A DNA stretch of 64,000 nucleotides from JOPF136 sp035541255 (GTDB lineage: Bacteria; Acidobacteriota; Terriglobia; Acidiferrales; UBA7541), in assembly GCA_035541255.1 (NCBI GenBank), contig DATKNR010000006.1, positions 1-64,000 of the forward strand, written 5' to 3'. Position numbers and translations under genes: made by a program. This document shows, piece by piece, positions 25,203-33,665 of this stretch. The notes below the pieces were generated by a model, which saw nothing but the letters and a program-made list of their open reading frames with translations, searched no databases and was not told the DNA's origin. Numbering within the stretch: the stretch's first letter is position 1; every line of letters begins with the position of its first letter.

Positions 25203-26579
25203 TCAAACGCCGCGATAAATCTGCCAGAGCAGGAGCGCGTTCAACACGACGATCGCTGCCGAGGTGAACCAGGCGAGGGCGACCGTTCCCGGCCGGTTCA
25301 CGAATTCGCCCATCTTCCCGCGGTCAGAAGTGAACTGGACCAAGGGGATCACCGCAAAGGGAAGCTGCAGGCTCAAGATCACCTGGCTGAGAATCAGCAG
25401 GGCAGTGACGCGGTTCGCCCCCATGAGGCCGATCACGAGCGCCGCAGGCACCACGGCCGCAAGGCGCGTGACCAGACGCCGCATCCAGGGCTTCATCCGG
25501 AAACGCAGGAAACCCTCCATCACCACCTGACCGGCGAGTGTGCCGGTGAGCGTGGAATTCTGGCCGGAAGCGAGCAGGGCCACGGCAAAGAGAGTGCTCG
25601 CCAGGCTGGCGCCGAGCACGGGGCTCAGCAGCTTGTAGGCATCGCCAATCTCCGCAACATTGTGCATCCCGCGAACGTGGAAGGCCGCCGCTCCCAGAAC
25701 CAGAATGGCCGCGTTGATGAAGAACGAAAATCCGAGGGCAAGCGAAGAATCCAGGATGCCGAAGCGGATGGCCTCGCGTTTGCCTGCGGCGTCGAGCGGG
25801 TAGGAGCGCGTCTGCACCAGGCTGGAGTGCAGGTAGAGATTGTGGGGCATCACGGTGGCGCCCAGAATTCCGATGGCGATGTAGAGCATGGCCCCGTTGT
25901 GCAGGATTTCCGGAGAAGGCACGAGGCCGGCAATCGCCGCTCCCCAGATGGGACGGGCGTGAAGCAGCTCGTAAGCGAAACAGAGGCCAATGACGCCGAT
26001 CAGGGATACCACGAAGGCTTCAATCCAGCGAAAGCCACGGCCTTGCAGCAGGAGAATCAGCAGAACATCGAAGGTGGTAATCAGCACGCCCCAGAGCAGC
26101 GGGATTCCGAAGAGCAGCTGGAGCGCAACGGCCGAGCCAAGGACTTCCGCCAGGTCGCAAGCGGCGATGGCGATTTCCCCACCGATCCACAAGGCGATGG
26201 CCGTGGGGCGCGAGTAGTTGTCGCGGCAGGCCTGCGCAAGGTCGCGCCCGGTGGCAACGCCCAGCTTGACGCAGAGCGCCTGAAGGAACATGGCCATCAG
26301 GCTGCTGAGCAGCACTACGGAAAGCAGTGTGTAGCCGAACTGCGAGCCTCCAGCCACGTCCGTGGCCCAATTGCCGGGATCCATGTAGCCCACGGCGATG
26401 AGATAGCCCGGACCGGCGAAGGCAAGCATCCGGCGGAGGAAGGTCGCCCCCGTGGGAACTCCGACGCTCCGGTAGGACTCCGGAAGAGAAGGAAGCGACA
26501 CATCGGGAACGGAGCCGGCCACGCCAGCCCCTCCGGCCAGGGGCGCGGAGGAAATCACGTTTTCCAGGGTGTCCTGCAT
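25203..26579 (-). CDS. mntH: Nramp family divalent metal (Mn/Fe) transporter
   Basis: 458-residue inner-membrane proton-coupled importer of Mn2+ or Fe2+. The metal-site motif of the first helix, GYMDPGNWATD, is at residues 64-74, and the sixth-helix motif GATVMPHNLYLHS is present, so all canonical ligands are there. About eleven hydrophobic helices follow. The N-terminal 40 residues are a variable cytoplasmic tail. The upstream region is unusually AT-rich with a plausible TTGACT/TACTTT promoter. The 3' end is convergent with the peroxiredoxin gene (30 bases). Confidence 0.94.
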   Translation of the reverse strand: MQDTLENVISSAPLAGGAGVAGSVPDVSLPSLPESYRSVGVPTGATFLRRMLAFAGPGYLIAVGYMDPGNWATDVAGGSQFGYTLLSVVLLSSLMAMFLQALCVKLGVATGRDLAQACRDNYSRPTAIALWIGGEIAIAACDLAEVLGSAVALQLLFGIPLLWGVLITTFDVLLILLLQGRGFRWIEAFVVSLIGVIGLCFAYELLHARPIWGAAIAGLVPSPEILHNGAMLYIAIGILGATVMPHNLYLHSSLVQTRSYPLDAAGKREAIRFGILDSSLALGFSFFINAAILVLGAAAFHVRGMHNVAEIGDAYKLLSPVLGASLASTLFAVALLASGQNSTLTGTLAGQVVMEGFLRFRMKPWMRRLVTRLAAVVPAALVIGLMGANRVTALLILSQVILSLQLPFAVIPLVQFTSDRGKMGEFVNRPGTVALAWFTSAAIVVLNALLLWQIYRGV

Positions 26580-26620
26580 TACAGGGTTCGCGGATATTAA
26601 TCTAGCTTAACACAAAAACT

Positions 26621-26650
26621 AAAGTAGCGTTAATCGATGTCCACAGTCAA
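26621..26650 (-). promoter_or_regulatory. Promoter and AT-rich control region of mntH
   Basis: On the minus strand TTGACT (26650-26645), an 18-base spacer and TACTTT (26626-26621). The surrounding 26597-26635 stretch is far more AT-rich than its neighbourhood and is bounded by ATTAA and TTAAT, a place where a metal-dependent repressor could bind. Operator identity is not established. Confidence 0.35.
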
Positions 26651-26715
26651 GATTGAATTGTACAGACGTTCCTGGGAGGCACACGCAGGGAGCAGCGCGG
26701 GCGAACCGCCTCTGT

Positions 26716-26721
26716 TATAGT
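26716..26721 (+). promoter_or_regulatory. -10 hexamer of the DUF3467/GNAT pair
   Basis: TATAGT, 23 bases before the ATG at 26745, followed by an AGGAGG ribosome site. No good -35 hexamer is visible at the standard spacing. Confidence 0.4.
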
Positions 26722-26744
26722 GGGCGCTCGCACAGGAGGCGCGC

Positions 26745-27050
26745 ATGAGCGATCAGCCCAAAGCGGAACCGCAGCTGCAGATCAAAGCGGACGAGAAGGA
26801 GCTGCAGGGCGTCTACTCGAATCTGGTGATGATTCACCACAATGCGGAGGAGTTCACGCTGAACTTCATCTACGTGTTCCCGAACGCGCCGCAGGGGAAA
26901 TTGATCTCAAGCGTCATCGTGAGCCCCGGCCATGCGAAGCGGCTGCTTCGCGCGCTCGGCGAAAACATCGGGCGGTACGAAGCACAGTTTGGGCCGATTC
27001 CGGAGGGACCGCAGGGCGCCGTGGAACCGAAAGTCGGATTCGTGCACTGA
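26745..27050 (+). CDS. DUF3467 domain protein
   Basis: 101-residue cytoplasmic protein matching DUF3467: IKADEKELQGVYSNLVMIHHNAEEFTLNF, followed by SSVIVSPGHAKRLLRALGENI. Function is unknown. It has an AGGAGG site and is followed after five bases by the GNAT acetyltransferase, so the two form an operon. The family is widespread in several phyla as a small stand-alone protein. Confidence 0.88.
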   Translation: MSDQPKAEPQLQIKADEKELQGVYSNLVMIHHNAEEFTLNFIYVFPNAPQGKLISSVIVSPGHAKRLLRALGENIGRYEAQFGPIPEGPQGAVEPKVGFVH

Positions 27051-27055
27051 CGAGG

Positions 27056-27550
27056 ATGAATTTTCAAATCGCCGCCATGACACCGGAAGACTGGCTCGCC
27101 GTTCGGACCATCTACGAGCAGGGCATGGCAACGGGCCTGGGGACATTCGAGACAAAAGCGCCCGGCTGGGAGGAATGGGATTCTGCGCGGCTGCCGCACT
27201 CGCGGCTGGTGGCTCGCGGCACGACGGTGATCGGCTGGGCGGCGCTGAGTCCGGTTTCGAGGCGGGCCTGTTACGCGGGCGTGGCGGAGGCGGGCGTCTA
27301 CGTCGCCGAAGCGGCGCGCGGCCGGGGCGTGGGGCGCGCCCTGCTCGAGGCGTTGATTGTCTCTTCGGAAGAGCACGGCATCTGGACGCTGCAGGGCGCG
27401 ACCCTCGCGGAAAACTCGGCGAGCATCGCGTTGCAGCAGCGATGCGGCTTCCGCATCGTCGGGCGGCGGGAACGGATCGCCAAACGCGACGGAGTGTGGC
27501 GCGATACAGTGCTGACGGAACGGCGAAGCGCGCGGGTGGGCGCGGAATGA
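27056..27550 (+). CDS. GNAT N-acetyltransferase (phosphinothricin acetyltransferase-like)
   Basis: 164-residue GCN5-related acetyltransferase. The acetyl-CoA pyrophosphate loop is in VYVAEAARGRGVGRALLEAL (Arg-x-x-Gly-x-Gly/Ala pattern), and the overall layout, with TIYEQGMATGLGTFET near the N terminus, resembles PAT/Bar-type enzymes acting on small amines. The ATG at 27056 carries GAGG upstream and lies five bases after the DUF3467 stop. Substrate unknown. The stop is one base from the stop of the convergent methyltransferase. Confidence 0.9.
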   Translation: MNFQIAAMTPEDWLAVRTIYEQGMATGLGTFETKAPGWEEWDSARLPHSRLVARGTTVIGWAALSPVSRRACYAGVAEAGVYVAEAARGRGVGRALLEALIVSSEEHGIWTLQGATLAENSASIALQQRCGFRIVGRRERIAKRDGVWRDTVLTERRSARVGAE

Positions 27551-27551
27551 A

Positions 27552-28292
27552 TCAGCGCGGGCGCTCGAGAAACACGCAGCCGAAGGTGAACCGCCTGTCC
27601 GGATACCGCCGGTCGAGCACGAAGCGCGCGCCCGTATCGCGAAACGGCTGATCCGCGATCCAGCGGAGCCCGCTGGCCGCCACCAGGCGTTCCACTTCCT
27701 CCACGGTTCGCACGGCGGCAGGTTGGGGAGCGTCCGGGCCAAAATCAAACGACATGACGAACCGGCCGCCGGGCCGGAGGGCTTCCACGAGCCGCGAGAT
27801 GGCGATCTCCTGCTGCGGCTTCGGCAAATGCTCCAGAACGCTCGCGGAAATCACGGCGTCGAACGGGCCGCCGAATTCCGCAGGCATCGGCCGCTCGACG
27901 AGATTGACTGATGAAACTTGCAGAGGCCAGCGGTGGCGGGCGACGGCCTGACGCGTGGCTTCGCAGAGCGGCTCGTCGATATCGAGGCAGGCGACCTGGC
28001 AACCGCGGTCCGCAAAGAAGTAAATGGGCGGCGTTGCAGCGCCGCCGAAATCGAGGATGCGAAGCCGCTTTTCGCCGTCCGAAAAGAGGCAGGCGGCGCT
28101 CGCCGCGTATTCCCACAACTTATGGCGGCGAATGGTAAATCTGCGGCGCAGCACGCCATTGACGGCAAACGGCGTTCCCCGGAAGCCCAGCCGTACTCCG
28201 AAGGCGCGCAGCGAACGGGCCCAACGCGCCATCTGCGGCAGTTCGAGGTCCTGCGGGTCATAGGTCCGGCTGGGAAATGGAAGTCCGCTCAT
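27552..28292 (-). CDS. Class I SAM-dependent methyltransferase
   Basis: 246-residue methyltransferase-fold protein. Motif I is ILDFGGAATPPIYFF, unusual in having GGAA in place of GxGxG, and the second-strand acid is in ACLDIDEP. FDAVISASVLEHLPKPQQEIAI is the motif IV/V region typical of SAM methyltransferases. Substrate is unknown. It stands alone between convergent and divergent neighbours. Confidence 0.83.
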   Translation of the reverse strand: MSGLPFPSRTYDPQDLELPQMARWARSLRAFGVRLGFRGTPFAVNGVLRRRFTIRRHKLWEYAASAACLFSDGEKRLRILDFGGAATPPIYFFADRGCQVACLDIDEPLCEATRQAVARHRWPLQVSSVNLVERPMPAEFGGPFDAVISASVLEHLPKPQQEIAISRLVEALRPGGRFVMSFDFGPDAPQPAAVRTVEEVERLVAASGLRWIADQPFRDTGARFVLDRRYPDRRFTFGCVFLERPR

Positions 28293-28381
28293 CGGGTATT
28301 TCTTTTACCGTTTCGCGCCCGGGGAAGCAACCGCAGCCGGTCCGGCGTGTTCAGCTATGCTAGAGTGTGACGCACACCGCC

Positions 28382-30409
28382 ATGAAGCTGTACGGACGCT
28401 ACGAAGTGCTTGAAGAAATCGGCGCGGGCGCGATGGGCGCGGTGTTTAAGGGCCGCGATCCGGTGATGGACCGCGTCGTAGCGATCAAGACCATCCATGC
28501 CTCCGCGCTGGTGGGCCCCATGGCGGAGCAGTACCGCGAGCGGTTCACCCGCGAGGCCCGCGCGGCCGGCCGGCTGGCGCACCCCGGAATCGTCACCGTA
28601 TTCGATGCAGGCGTGGAGGGCGAGACGCCCTACCTGGTGATGGAATACGTGCCGGGACGAACGCTGGAGGAAGTGCTGCACAGCGGCGAGCATTATCCGA
28701 TCGACAAGGTATGTGAGATCGGGCAGCAGCTGGCCGAGGCGCTCGCCTATGCTCACGCGAACGGCGTGATTCACCGCGACATCAAACCCGCCAACATCCA
28801 ACTGACCGGGACACCGGAGCGCGCGAAGGTCATGGACTTCGGAGTGGCCAAGCTGACGCAGGCGCAAGTGACTTCCACAGGCACGCTGCTCGGCACACCG
28901 GCGTACATGGCGCCCGAGCAGTTCACCGGAATGCCGCTCGACGGGCGCTCCGACCTGTTTTCGCTTGGCGTGATTCTCTACTGGATGGCCACTGGAGACA
29001 AACCGTTCAGCGGCGACACGATCACCGCCGTCTCCTACAAGATTGTCCACACGGAGCCCATAGCGCCCCGGCAATTGAATCCCGGTCTGCCGCAAGGACT
29101 TGAGACTGTCATTCTCAAGTGCCTGGCGAAAGATCCCGCGGCACGGCATCAGACCGGGGACGAACTGGCCGCGGATCTGGCCGCACTGCGAACCGGCCAG
29201 CCCACGGCCACGGCGTCCGGTAACCCCGCAGCGCCTGCCGCAAACACCGGCGGCACGATTTCGAGCGCGGCGACCGTACCACTGAGCGCGAGCGCCCAGA
29301 TGAGGCGCACGGGAACGCAAGCTCCACCGCAGCCTCCCGCACCTGCTGTTCCGCCTTCCGCTTCACAACGCACAGGAGCCGCACCAGCCTCGCGAGCGGC
29401 TGCGCCTGAGGTTCCCCGCCGCGTGGTGCCGCCGGCCCAGCCGCAGCGTTCAAGCACGAAGATGTGGATTTACGCACTGGCGGCGCTGCTCGTCCTCGCC
29501 GTATTGTGGGGCGCGGGAGTGGCGAAGCGAAACCGGCAACTGGCTGCGGAAGAGGCGGCGCATCAACAGCCGCCCCCTGCTCCCGCGGTGCCGGTGGCGA
29601 ACGCGCAACAACCCTCTGCACAAACTCCGGCTTCGACGACTCCTCCGCCGGCGACAGCGGAATCTACCTCGCCGATCCCCGCGGAAACGCGGCCCGCAGC
29701 TGCGGGCAAGCCACCGGCGCCGGCAAAACTCGAAAGGCCGGCGGAAACGGCCACTCGCCCGCCGCAACCGGACGTCAGCGGTTTCCCTCTGCGGCTGGAA
29801 GTAACGGCCACGGCGCCCGCAAGCGTGGAGATCACGGCGGATGACAATCCCGTGCAGATGCATTCTCTGGGCAACGGCGAGACGCTACGAGCAGGAGCAA
29901 ACAAGATTCTTCAGGTGCGCACGGACAATGCCGGAGCGCTGCACCTGAAGCTGAACGATCGCCAGATGCCGGACCTCGGCCCGATGGGATCGCCGCGCAC
30001 CGTGCGCTACACGGCGCGAAATCTTGCCCCAGGCGCAGGGGAAGAGGCACAGCAGTCGGCGGGCGCAGCGGGGCCGCAGGCCGGCGCGGCAAAATCGGCG
30101 CACGTAGACGTGGAAGTAAGCAATCTTCCCCGCTTCGCCGATTTTGCGGTGGTGCTGGACGGAACGCCCCTGTTTGAGCGCAAAGGCCGCATGGAGGGGG
30201 GAGCCGAGCCGCTGTCACGCATCGAGTCCATCCCGCCCGGAACGCACACGATTGCCGTGTTCATCGGAAATCGCATCGCCATGAAAGGCGTACGCCACGA
30301 GGTGACCGGAGAATTTGCCGCCGGGCAGACGCGCACGCTGCGCGTCAATTCGCACTTCGAAGGCCGGCGTGCGCCTGGAATGTTTATGTTCGATCTGTCG
30401 CTGGATTGA
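28382..30409 (+). CDS. Membrane Ser/Thr protein kinase with RodZ-like C-terminal region
   Basis: 675-residue Hanks-type kinase. The kinase domain is complete: glycine loop GAGAMG, ATP-binding Lys36, catalytic HRDIKPAN (Asp133), DFG at 152-154 and the APEQ motif at 177-180. A Pro/Ala-rich linker (275-358) leads to one membrane helix (361-380) and an extracytoplasmic region. About residues 470-550 there (ASVEITADDNPVQMHSLGNG and the following strands) resemble the DUF4115 domain of RodZ, which usually couples to the cell-shape machinery. I preferred the ATG at 28382 to a GTG five codons earlier. It may sense the envelope and phosphorylate cytoplasmic targets. Confidence 0.9.
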   Translation: MKLYGRYEVLEEIGAGAMGAVFKGRDPVMDRVVAIKTIHASALVGPMAEQYRERFTREARAAGRLAHPGIVTVFDAGVEGETPYLVMEYVPGRTLEEVLHSGEHYPIDKVCEIGQQLAEALAYAHANGVIHRDIKPANIQLTGTPERAKVMDFGVAKLTQAQVTSTGTLLGTPAYMAPEQFTGMPLDGRSDLFSLGVILYWMATGDKPFSGDTITAVSYKIVHTEPIAPRQLNPGLPQGLETVILKCLAKDPAARHQTGDELAADLAALRTGQPTATASGNPAAPAANTGGTISSAATVPLSASAQMRRTGTQAPPQPPAPAVPPSASQRTGAAPASRAAAPEVPRRVVPPAQPQRSSTKMWIYALAALLVLAVLWGAGVAKRNRQLAAEEAAHQQPPPAPAVPVANAQQPSAQTPASTTPPPATAESTSPIPAETRPAAAGKPPAPAKLERPAETATRPPQPDVSGFPLRLEVTATAPASVEITADDNPVQMHSLGNGETLRAGANKILQVRTDNAGALHLKLNDRQMPDLGPMGSPRTVRYTARNLAPGAGEEAQQSAGAAGPQAGAAKSAHVDVEVSNLPRFADFAVVLDGTPLFERKGRMEGGAEPLSRIESIPPGTHTIAVFIGNRIAMKGVRHEVTGEFAAGQTRTLRVNSHFEGRRAPGMFMFDLSLD

Positions 30410-30433
30410 GATGCCGCGCCGGGCGGGACGCCG

Positions 30434-30847
30434 TCAGGCGGAGAGTTTCGCTTCACCGGCGGGCGGAACTTCAATCACCCACCCGGTGGTTTTTTCCAGG
30501 AATTGCAGCCCCAGCGCAAAGCCCTGTCCCTGCAACGACTGGCAATAGGTAACGCGAGCGAGCGAACGGAAACCGCCCGGCAAAGACGAGAGCACCAGCC
30601 GGTCGTTCTTTCTCCACGGCCGCACGGAATAGACGCGCGCGCCATTGGCGCTCACATTTTCGGTAAACGTGCTTTCGGTCCCCTGAACGTTTCCATGGCC
30701 GGAAAGCTGCACCGCAATGGCCATAGGGACACGTTTTTCCGCCCGTTCCACAGTCGGCTTCATCGCCTGGCCCCTTAGGAGAGTCCTCGCCGGGAGCCGA
30801 TAAAGTGATTCTCTGCGGATCCGCTCCGGGCGGGGTGCGTCGTCCAT
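30434..30847 (-). CDS. PilZ domain protein
   Basis: 137-residue protein whose residues 36-125 look like a PilZ domain: RAEKRVPMAIAVQLSG, then TENVSANGARVYS and LGLQFLE. The cyclic-di-GMP RxxxR element may be the ERAEKR stretch, but it is imperfect, so c-di-GMP binding is uncertain. The ATG at 30845-30847 has GGGAGGGAG upstream; an ATG at 30763 with AAGGGG gives a shorter protein starting at the domain. It is convergent with the kinase. Confidence 0.82.
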   Translation of the reverse strand: MDDAPRPERIRRESLYRLPARTLLRGQAMKPTVERAEKRVPMAIAVQLSGHGNVQGTESTFTENVSANGARVYSVRPWRKNDRLVLSSLPGGFRSLARVTYCQSLQGQGFALGLQFLEKTTGWVIEVPPAGEAKLSA

Positions 30848-30970
30848 GCTCCCTCCCGCTAAGGGTCTTGTACAGGCTGGTTTTCGCCGGGGGACACCAA
30901 CTCGTCAACGGTCCACACTAGGTTAGCTGCGGGGCGATCCCCGATTCGCGCCGTGCCGCGGTTGGTGCTG

Positions 30971-30976
30971 TACACT
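30971..30976 (+). promoter_or_regulatory. -10 hexamer of the VOC gene at 30983
   Basis: TACACT within TGTACACT, six bases before the ATG at 30983. The same eight bases precede the esterase gene of the ligase cluster (6903-6896, minus strand). No Shine-Dalgarno sequence is present, which predicts a leaderless mRNA. Confidence 0.45.
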
Positions 30977-30982
30977 CCTTCC

Positions 30983-31393
30983 ATGCCACCGAAAGCCGGG
31001 TATTCCACGCCACTCTACGAGGTGGCGGAAATCGAGCGCTCCATCCGATTCTATGAACTGCTGGGATTCACGGTGATCGACACGGACCGCTGCACGCCTC
31101 TCGGTTGGGCGCGCATGCACTGCGACGGCGGGGCCATCATGTTTCTTCGCGCGGACGGGCCGTTGAACGCGCGAGGCCAGTCCGTGTATCTGGCCATGTA
31201 CACGCCGGATCTGGCCGGACTGCGCGCGCATCTGCTGGCAAGCGGCATCGCTGTCCCGCCGATCAGATACCCGGAGTACATGCCCAGCGGAATGATTGAA
31301 CTTTCCGATCCGGACGGTTACCGCCTAGGAATTCACCATTGGGGAAAGTCCGAACAGGACGCCTGGGAGAAGCGCATCAGCGAGAAGTCCTAG
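30983..31393 (+). CDS. VOC family (glyoxalase-like) protein
   Basis: 136-residue vicinal-oxygen-chelate protein: AEIERSIRFYELLGFTVIDTD in the first module and MIELSDPDGYRLGIHHWG in the second. I chose the ATG at 30983 over a GTG ten codons earlier because the -10-like TACACT would lie inside the longer version. Enzymatic role unknown. Monocistronic, convergent with the CDGSH gene. Confidence 0.86.
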   Translation: MPPKAGYSTPLYEVAEIERSIRFYELLGFTVIDTDRCTPLGWARMHCDGGAIMFLRADGPLNARGQSVYLAMYTPDLAGLRAHLLASGIAVPPIRYPEYMPSGMIELSDPDGYRLGIHHWGKSEQDAWEKRISEKS

Positions 31394-31429
31394 AGCACAG
31401 TCCGGAGAACGCGAATTGCCCACTGCAAG

Positions 31430-31663
31430 TCATACTTTTGGCGCGGGAGGGGGCAGGTCGCGGGCGGGACATTGGCTCGCAAAACCGGACGTTTTGTGGG
31501 CGCCGTCGCAGAAGGGCTTGTTGTTCGAATGGCCGCAGCGGCAGAGTGCCACTGCCGTGCGACCGGCGAGGCCGAACGCCTTTCCGCTGGGGTCGACAAG
31601 GTTAAAGCTTCCTTCGATGAAGAGCGGGCCATTGTCCCGCACTGTAATCTTCGAGTCCGCCAT
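31430..31663 (-). CDS. CDGSH iron-sulfur domain protein
   Basis: 77-residue protein with one CDGSH-type 2Fe-2S motif: CRCGHSNNKPFCDGAH, giving ligands Cys41, Cys43, Cys52 and His56. Such small proteins carry a redox-active, labile cluster and probably act in redox sensing or cluster transfer in the cytoplasm. The ATG at 31663 has GAGGAGAG upstream; an earlier start eight codons upstream lacks it. It follows the MoeZ gene by 42 bases and may belong to the same transcript. Confidence 0.93.
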   Translation of the reverse strand: MADSKITVRDNGPLFIEGSFNLVDPSGKAFGLAGRTAVALCRCGHSNNKPFCDGAHKTSGFASQCPARDLPPPAPKV

Positions 31664-31705
31664 CGATCTCTCCTCAGATGAACGCAATACCGCTGCCGGT
31701 GAGAA

Positions 31706-32890
31706 TCAATATTTCGGCACCTTCGGATCGACTTCGTCCGACCAGGCCAGGATGCCGCCCTTCAAGTTCCATATTTTCTTGAAGCCGGCCTGCTTCAGAA
31801 ACGCGACGGCATCCGCCGAGCGCTTGCCGCTGCGGCAGTGGGCCACGATTTCGCGCGAGCTGTCCAGTTCGTTCACGCGCCGAGGGAGATCGCCGAGCGG
31901 AATCAGATGGCCGTCCAGATGGCAGATCTGGTATTCGTGCGGCTCGCGCACGTCAAGAATGAAAAGATCGTCGCCGCGATCGAGCCGGGCTTTCAATTCC
32001 TTCGGCGTAATTTCCGGAACGCTCACCGTGGGCGCGGCCTCCTCGCCGCGAATGCCGCAGAACTCCTGATAGTCGATCAGCCGGGTAATTGTGCGCTTCT
32101 CCCCGCACACTGGGCAATCCGGATTTTTGCGCAGCTTCACCTCGCGAAATTTCATCTGCAGCGCGTCGAAGAGCAACAGGCGTCCAACGAGCGTATCGCC
32201 CGCGCCGAGAATGAGCTTGATCGCCTCCATGGCCTGAATCGAGCCGACAATCCCAGGCAACACGCCAAGCACGCCGCCCTCGGCGCACGACGGCACCAGT
32301 CCCGGCGGGGGAGGCTCGGGATACAAGCAGCGGTAACATGGGCCTCCGGCAGCGCCGAACACGGTGGCCTGCCCCTCGAAGCGGAAAATCGAACCGTAGA
32401 CGTTGATCTTGCCGGAAAGAACCGTGGCGTCGTTCACCAAATAGCGCGTGGGGAAATTGTCTGTGCCATCGACGATGATGTCGTAATCGCGAAACAACTC
32501 GAGCGCGTTGGCGCTGGTGAGCATGGTCTCGAACACTTTGATTTCGATGGCGGGATTCAGATTTGACAGGCGCTCGCGCGCCGCCTCCACCTTGTGCCGG
32601 CCGACGTCGCTGGTGCCAAACGTCACCTGGCGCTGGAGGTTTGTAAAATCCACCTTGTCGAAATCCACCAAGCCCAGATGGCCGACTCCCGCCGCGGCTA
32701 GATACAAGCCCAGGGGTGCGCCGAGGCCGCCGGTGCCGATCATCAGTACGCGCGCCTTCTTGAGCTTGAGCTGCCCCTCCATCCCGACTTCGGGCATGAT
32801 CAGGTGACGGCTATAGCGCAGGATTTCGTCCTTGGAAAGCGTAGCTGCGGGAGCCGCTTCCGCCGGAGCTGATTTCGCGCTCATCTTCAT
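31706..32890 (-). CDS. moeZ: MoeZ-type ThiF/MoeB adenylyltransferase with rhodanese domain
   Basis: 394-residue E1-like enzyme that adenylates the C terminus of a ubiquitin-like sulfur carrier and sulfurates it. Residues 20-265 are the ThiF domain, with ATP loop GTGGLGAPLG, GTDNFPTRYLVND, and zinc cysteines in CYRC and CPVCG. The C-terminal 100 residues are a rhodanese domain with the active-site loop HCRSGKRS, whose cysteine carries the persulfide. The ATG at 32890 shares a base with the stop of CysO (TGATG); a GTG one codon earlier is possible. It matches MoeZ of the mycobacterial CysO-CysM-Mec pathway in organisation. Confidence 0.93.
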   Translation of the reverse strand: MKMSAKSAPAEAAPAATLSKDEILRYSRHLIMPEVGMEGQLKLKKARVLMIGTGGLGAPLGLYLAAAGVGHLGLVDFDKVDFTNLQRQVTFGTSDVGRHKVEAARERLSNLNPAIEIKVFETMLTSANALELFRDYDIIVDGTDNFPTRYLVNDATVLSGKINVYGSIFRFEGQATVFGAAGGPCYRCLYPEPPPPGLVPSCAEGGVLGVLPGIVGSIQAMEAIKLILGAGDTLVGRLLLFDALQMKFREVKLRKNPDCPVCGEKRTITRLIDYQEFCGIRGEEAAPTVSVPEITPKELKARLDRGDDLFILDVREPHEYQICHLDGHLIPLGDLPRRVNELDSSREIVAHCRSGKRSADAVAFLKQAGFKKIWNLKGGILAWSDEVDPKVPKY

Positions 32891-33204
32891 CACTCCGCTG
32901 TCCCGCGCGTCGCCCGGTCCGCCGCTGGGCTGCCGCCGGCGATGGAAGGAACGATGCTGACCGTGTCTCCGTCCTTCACCGGAGTCGCTTCCTTTTTCAG
33001 ATAGCGGATGTCGTCATCGTTGAGATACACGTTCACGAAGCTGCGCAGCCGACCGTCGTCCTGGAACAGGTGCCGGCGTAAATCGCCATGCTGGGTGACG
33101 AGGGAATCGAGCGCTTCCCCCACGGTCCTTGCGGTCACATCCACATGATCCTGCTTTCCTGCGTACGCCCGAAGCGGCGTGGGAATCATCACTTTCACGG
33201 CCAT
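32890..33204 (-). CDS. cysO: CysO-like sulfur carrier (MoaD/ThiS family) with C-terminal tail
   Basis: 104-residue ubiquitin-like protein with the MoaD fold (VKVMIPTPLRAYAGKQDHVDV, FVNVYLNDDDIRYL, VKDGDTVSIVPSIAGG). In the pathway its C-terminal thiocarboxylate donates sulfur to the CysM product. Here the Gly-Gly is not terminal: 13 residues (SPAADRATRGTAE) follow it, so the protein would need trimming, probably by the neighbouring JAMM protease. The start ATG at 33202-33204 has AGGGAG upstream. The tail-coding bases also hold the ribosome site of moeZ. Fourteen bases separate it from the protease gene. Confidence 0.9.
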   Translation of the reverse strand: MAVKVMIPTPLRAYAGKQDHVDVTARTVGEALDSLVTQHGDLRRHLFQDDGRLRSFVNVYLNDDDIRYLKKEATPVKDGDTVSIVPSIAGGSPAADRATRGTAE

Positions 33205-33218
33205 CAACGTTCTCCCTT

Positions 33219-33665
33219 TCAAGCTACTTCGATGCTCTCCGCCGCGTATCCGCTGCGGTCGTCGGCCAGCCGCCAGGAAGTCATATCACCGGGAACTTTC
33301 GAGGCCACTCCCAGGATGACGTAGCTGTACCACGGCCAGGCGTGCTCGCGGTCGAATTCACTGGGGCGCGCGGGATGGTCCGGATGGGTGTGGTACCAGC
33401 CCAGCAGTTCCAGCTTCTGTTCCGAGGCGGCGCGCTCAGCGCGGAGCACATCTTCAGGCGTCACGGAGAACCGGTTTCGCGGCGAGTCTTCGCGGCGGTT
33501 CTCAAGCGGCAGAACGGCGGTCACCTCGCGCAGCCCGCCCGCTCCATTGCCTTCCAGCTCACGACCAAGCAGTGCGCCGCAAACTTCATGCGGATAGCCG
33601 CGCGCGCCGTGCTCGCGGATTTCGTCCATCGCCCGAAATGTGAGACGCAGCCGCATCTGCCTCAT
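33219..33665 (-). CDS. mec: JAMM/MPN+ metalloprotease (Mec-like)
   Basis: 148-residue Zn-dependent protease of the JAB1/MPN+ family. The complete JAMM motif is visible: an upstream Glu in HEVCGALLG, then HTHPDHPARPSEFD, that is H-x-H-x7-S-x2-D. In mycobacteria Mec releases cysteine from CysO-cysteine; here it is also the obvious candidate to remove the CysO tail. The start ATG overlaps the stop of cysM by four bases (ATGA). The frame stays open upstream through cysM, but that part is shadow sequence. Confidence 0.93.
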   Translation of the reverse strand: MRQMRLRLTFRAMDEIREHGARGYPHEVCGALLGRELEGNGAGGLREVTAVLPLENRREDSPRNRFSVTPEDVLRAERAASEQKLELLGWYHTHPDHPARPSEFDREHAWPWYSYVILGVASKVPGDMTSWRLADDRSGYAAESIEVA

